From the NCBI GenBank assembly GCA_003484785.1, contig DNAD01000265.1:1-6529 (forward strand): a DNA stretch of 6,529 nt, read 5' to 3'. Positions 6,441-6,529 of this stretch are shown piece after piece. The translations under genes were made by a program, and so were the position numbers. A model generated the notes under the pieces. That model was given only the letters and a program-made list of their open reading frames with translations. It was not told where the DNA came from and did no database searches. Positions within the stretch are counted from its first letter, which is position 1, and each line of letters opens with the position of its first letter. The DNA is from Lachnospiraceae bacterium. GTDB lineage: Bacteria > Bacillota > Clostridia > Lachnospirales > Lachnospiraceae.

Positions 6441-6529
6441 TTGGCGAAATCCCTTAAGCATTTCAACTCAATAGCCGATAATAATATTACAAACTATAGT
6501 TTGATCCGAAGCGCACGGTTCGTATACGA
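6441..6529 (+). CDS. Possible 5' end of the next gene (TTG start), cut by window edge
   Basis: An open frame runs from a TTG at 6441 to the window end without a stop (29 codons plus two bases), reading MAKSLKHFNSIADNNITNYS and then LIRSARFVY. AGGGA at 6428-6432 lies 8 bases upstream of the TTG. This spacing is good, and the arrangement is like fliF, whose TTG is also followed by GC (TTGGC). In this operon fliK (hook-length control) is the expected next gene, but I do not recognise the 29 residues as FliK or anything else. Against coding, 6441-6503 is AT-rich (20 of 63 bases G or C by hand count), arginine codons are CGA and CGG rather than the AGG/AGA favoured upstream, and a flagellar promoter-like site overlaps it. 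The frame could be chance. Confidence 0.35.
   Translation, partial: MAKSLKHFNSIADNNITNYSLIRSARFVY
6455..6481 (+). promoter_or_regulatory. Candidate sigma-28/SigD flagellar promoter (TAAG-N15-GCCGATAA)
   Basis: TAAG at 6455-6458 and GCCGATAA at 6474-6481 are separated by exactly 15 bases. The consensus for flagellar sigma-28/SigD is TAAA-N15-GCCGATA(A/T), so 11 of 12 positions match. It lies in an AT-rich stretch downstream of a stem-loop, a sensible place for a new transcription unit. Transcription would start near 6488, with the gene it serves beyond the window. If real, it would make a late-class flagellar unit under SigD. It overlaps a possible TTG-started frame, so one of the two readings may be wrong, or the promoter may be intragenic. 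Confidence 0.5.
6490..6503. repeat. Perfect 14-base palindrome CAAACTATAGTTTG
   Basis: CAAACTATAGTTTG equals its own reverse complement across all 14 bases, with no spacer. It starts 8 bases after the candidate sigma-28 -10 element, so it would cover the first bases of that transcript. It could be an operator for a dimeric regulator. A palindrome this long is expected about 0.4 times by chance in a window of this size, so function is only a suggestion from its place. Confidence 0.4.

Noticed and set aside
1..6529. Mobile element, CRISPR array, tRNA/rRNA gene or phage defence system
   Set aside because: No direct repeat series, transposase, terminal inverted repeats, tRNA-like folds or defence domains were seen; nearly all bases are accounted for by flagellar genes.

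Overview
The window is a segment of a Gram-positive style flagellar/type III secretion operon. All supported genes are on the + strand in the order fliE (3' end), fliF, fliG, fliH, fliI, fliJ, then a YlxF/MotE-family membrane protein. This order (fliE-fliF-fliG-fliH-fliI-fliJ-ylxF) is the well-known Firmicutes fla/che layout. Strong GGAGG-type ribosome binding sites, frequent AGG/AGA arginine and ATA isoleucine codons, non-ATG starts and the protein style (e.g. the FliG C-terminus and FliI) suggest a motile Clostridia, most likely a Lachnospiraceae relative. The exact taxon is inference; no rRNA or other marker is present.

Layout. Bases 3-137 hold the last 44 codons of fliE (rod/MS-ring adaptor). 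A 93-base gap with a strong Shine-Dalgarno site leads to fliF (231-1841, MS-ring, TTG start). fliG (1850-2872, rotor/switch), fliH (2865-3758, ATPase regulator, probably TTG start), fliI (3748-5052, export ATPase) and fliJ (5055-5504, export chaperone/stalk) follow with overlaps or gaps of a few bases. A single-pass membrane protein with a long coiled coil and an MgtE-N-like C-terminal segment (5507-6358) comes next. No gap between genes in the window exceeds 100 bases.

How they work together. FliF forms the MS-ring in the membrane and binds FliG through its C-terminal tail. FliE links the ring to the rod. FliH, FliI and FliJ form the cytoplasmic export ATPase complex that feeds rod, hook and filament subunits through the ring. 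The MotE/YlxF-like protein is probably an extracytoplasmic scaffold near the stators or basal body.

The most unusual part is the last 170 bases. After the seventh gene there is a long stem-loop (6366-6420). Next comes an AT-rich stretch with a near-consensus sigma-28/SigD flagellar promoter (TAAG-N15-GCCGATAA, 6455-6481) and a perfect 14-base palindrome (6490-6503) just beyond its -10 element. The same stretch can also be read as the start of a TTG-initiated gene at 6441 with a fair ribosome binding site, possibly fliK, which normally follows here. The window ends before this can be resolved. I see no mobile element, CRISPR array, tRNA/rRNA, or evidence of a wholly new system; the flagellar genes look intact and ordinary.
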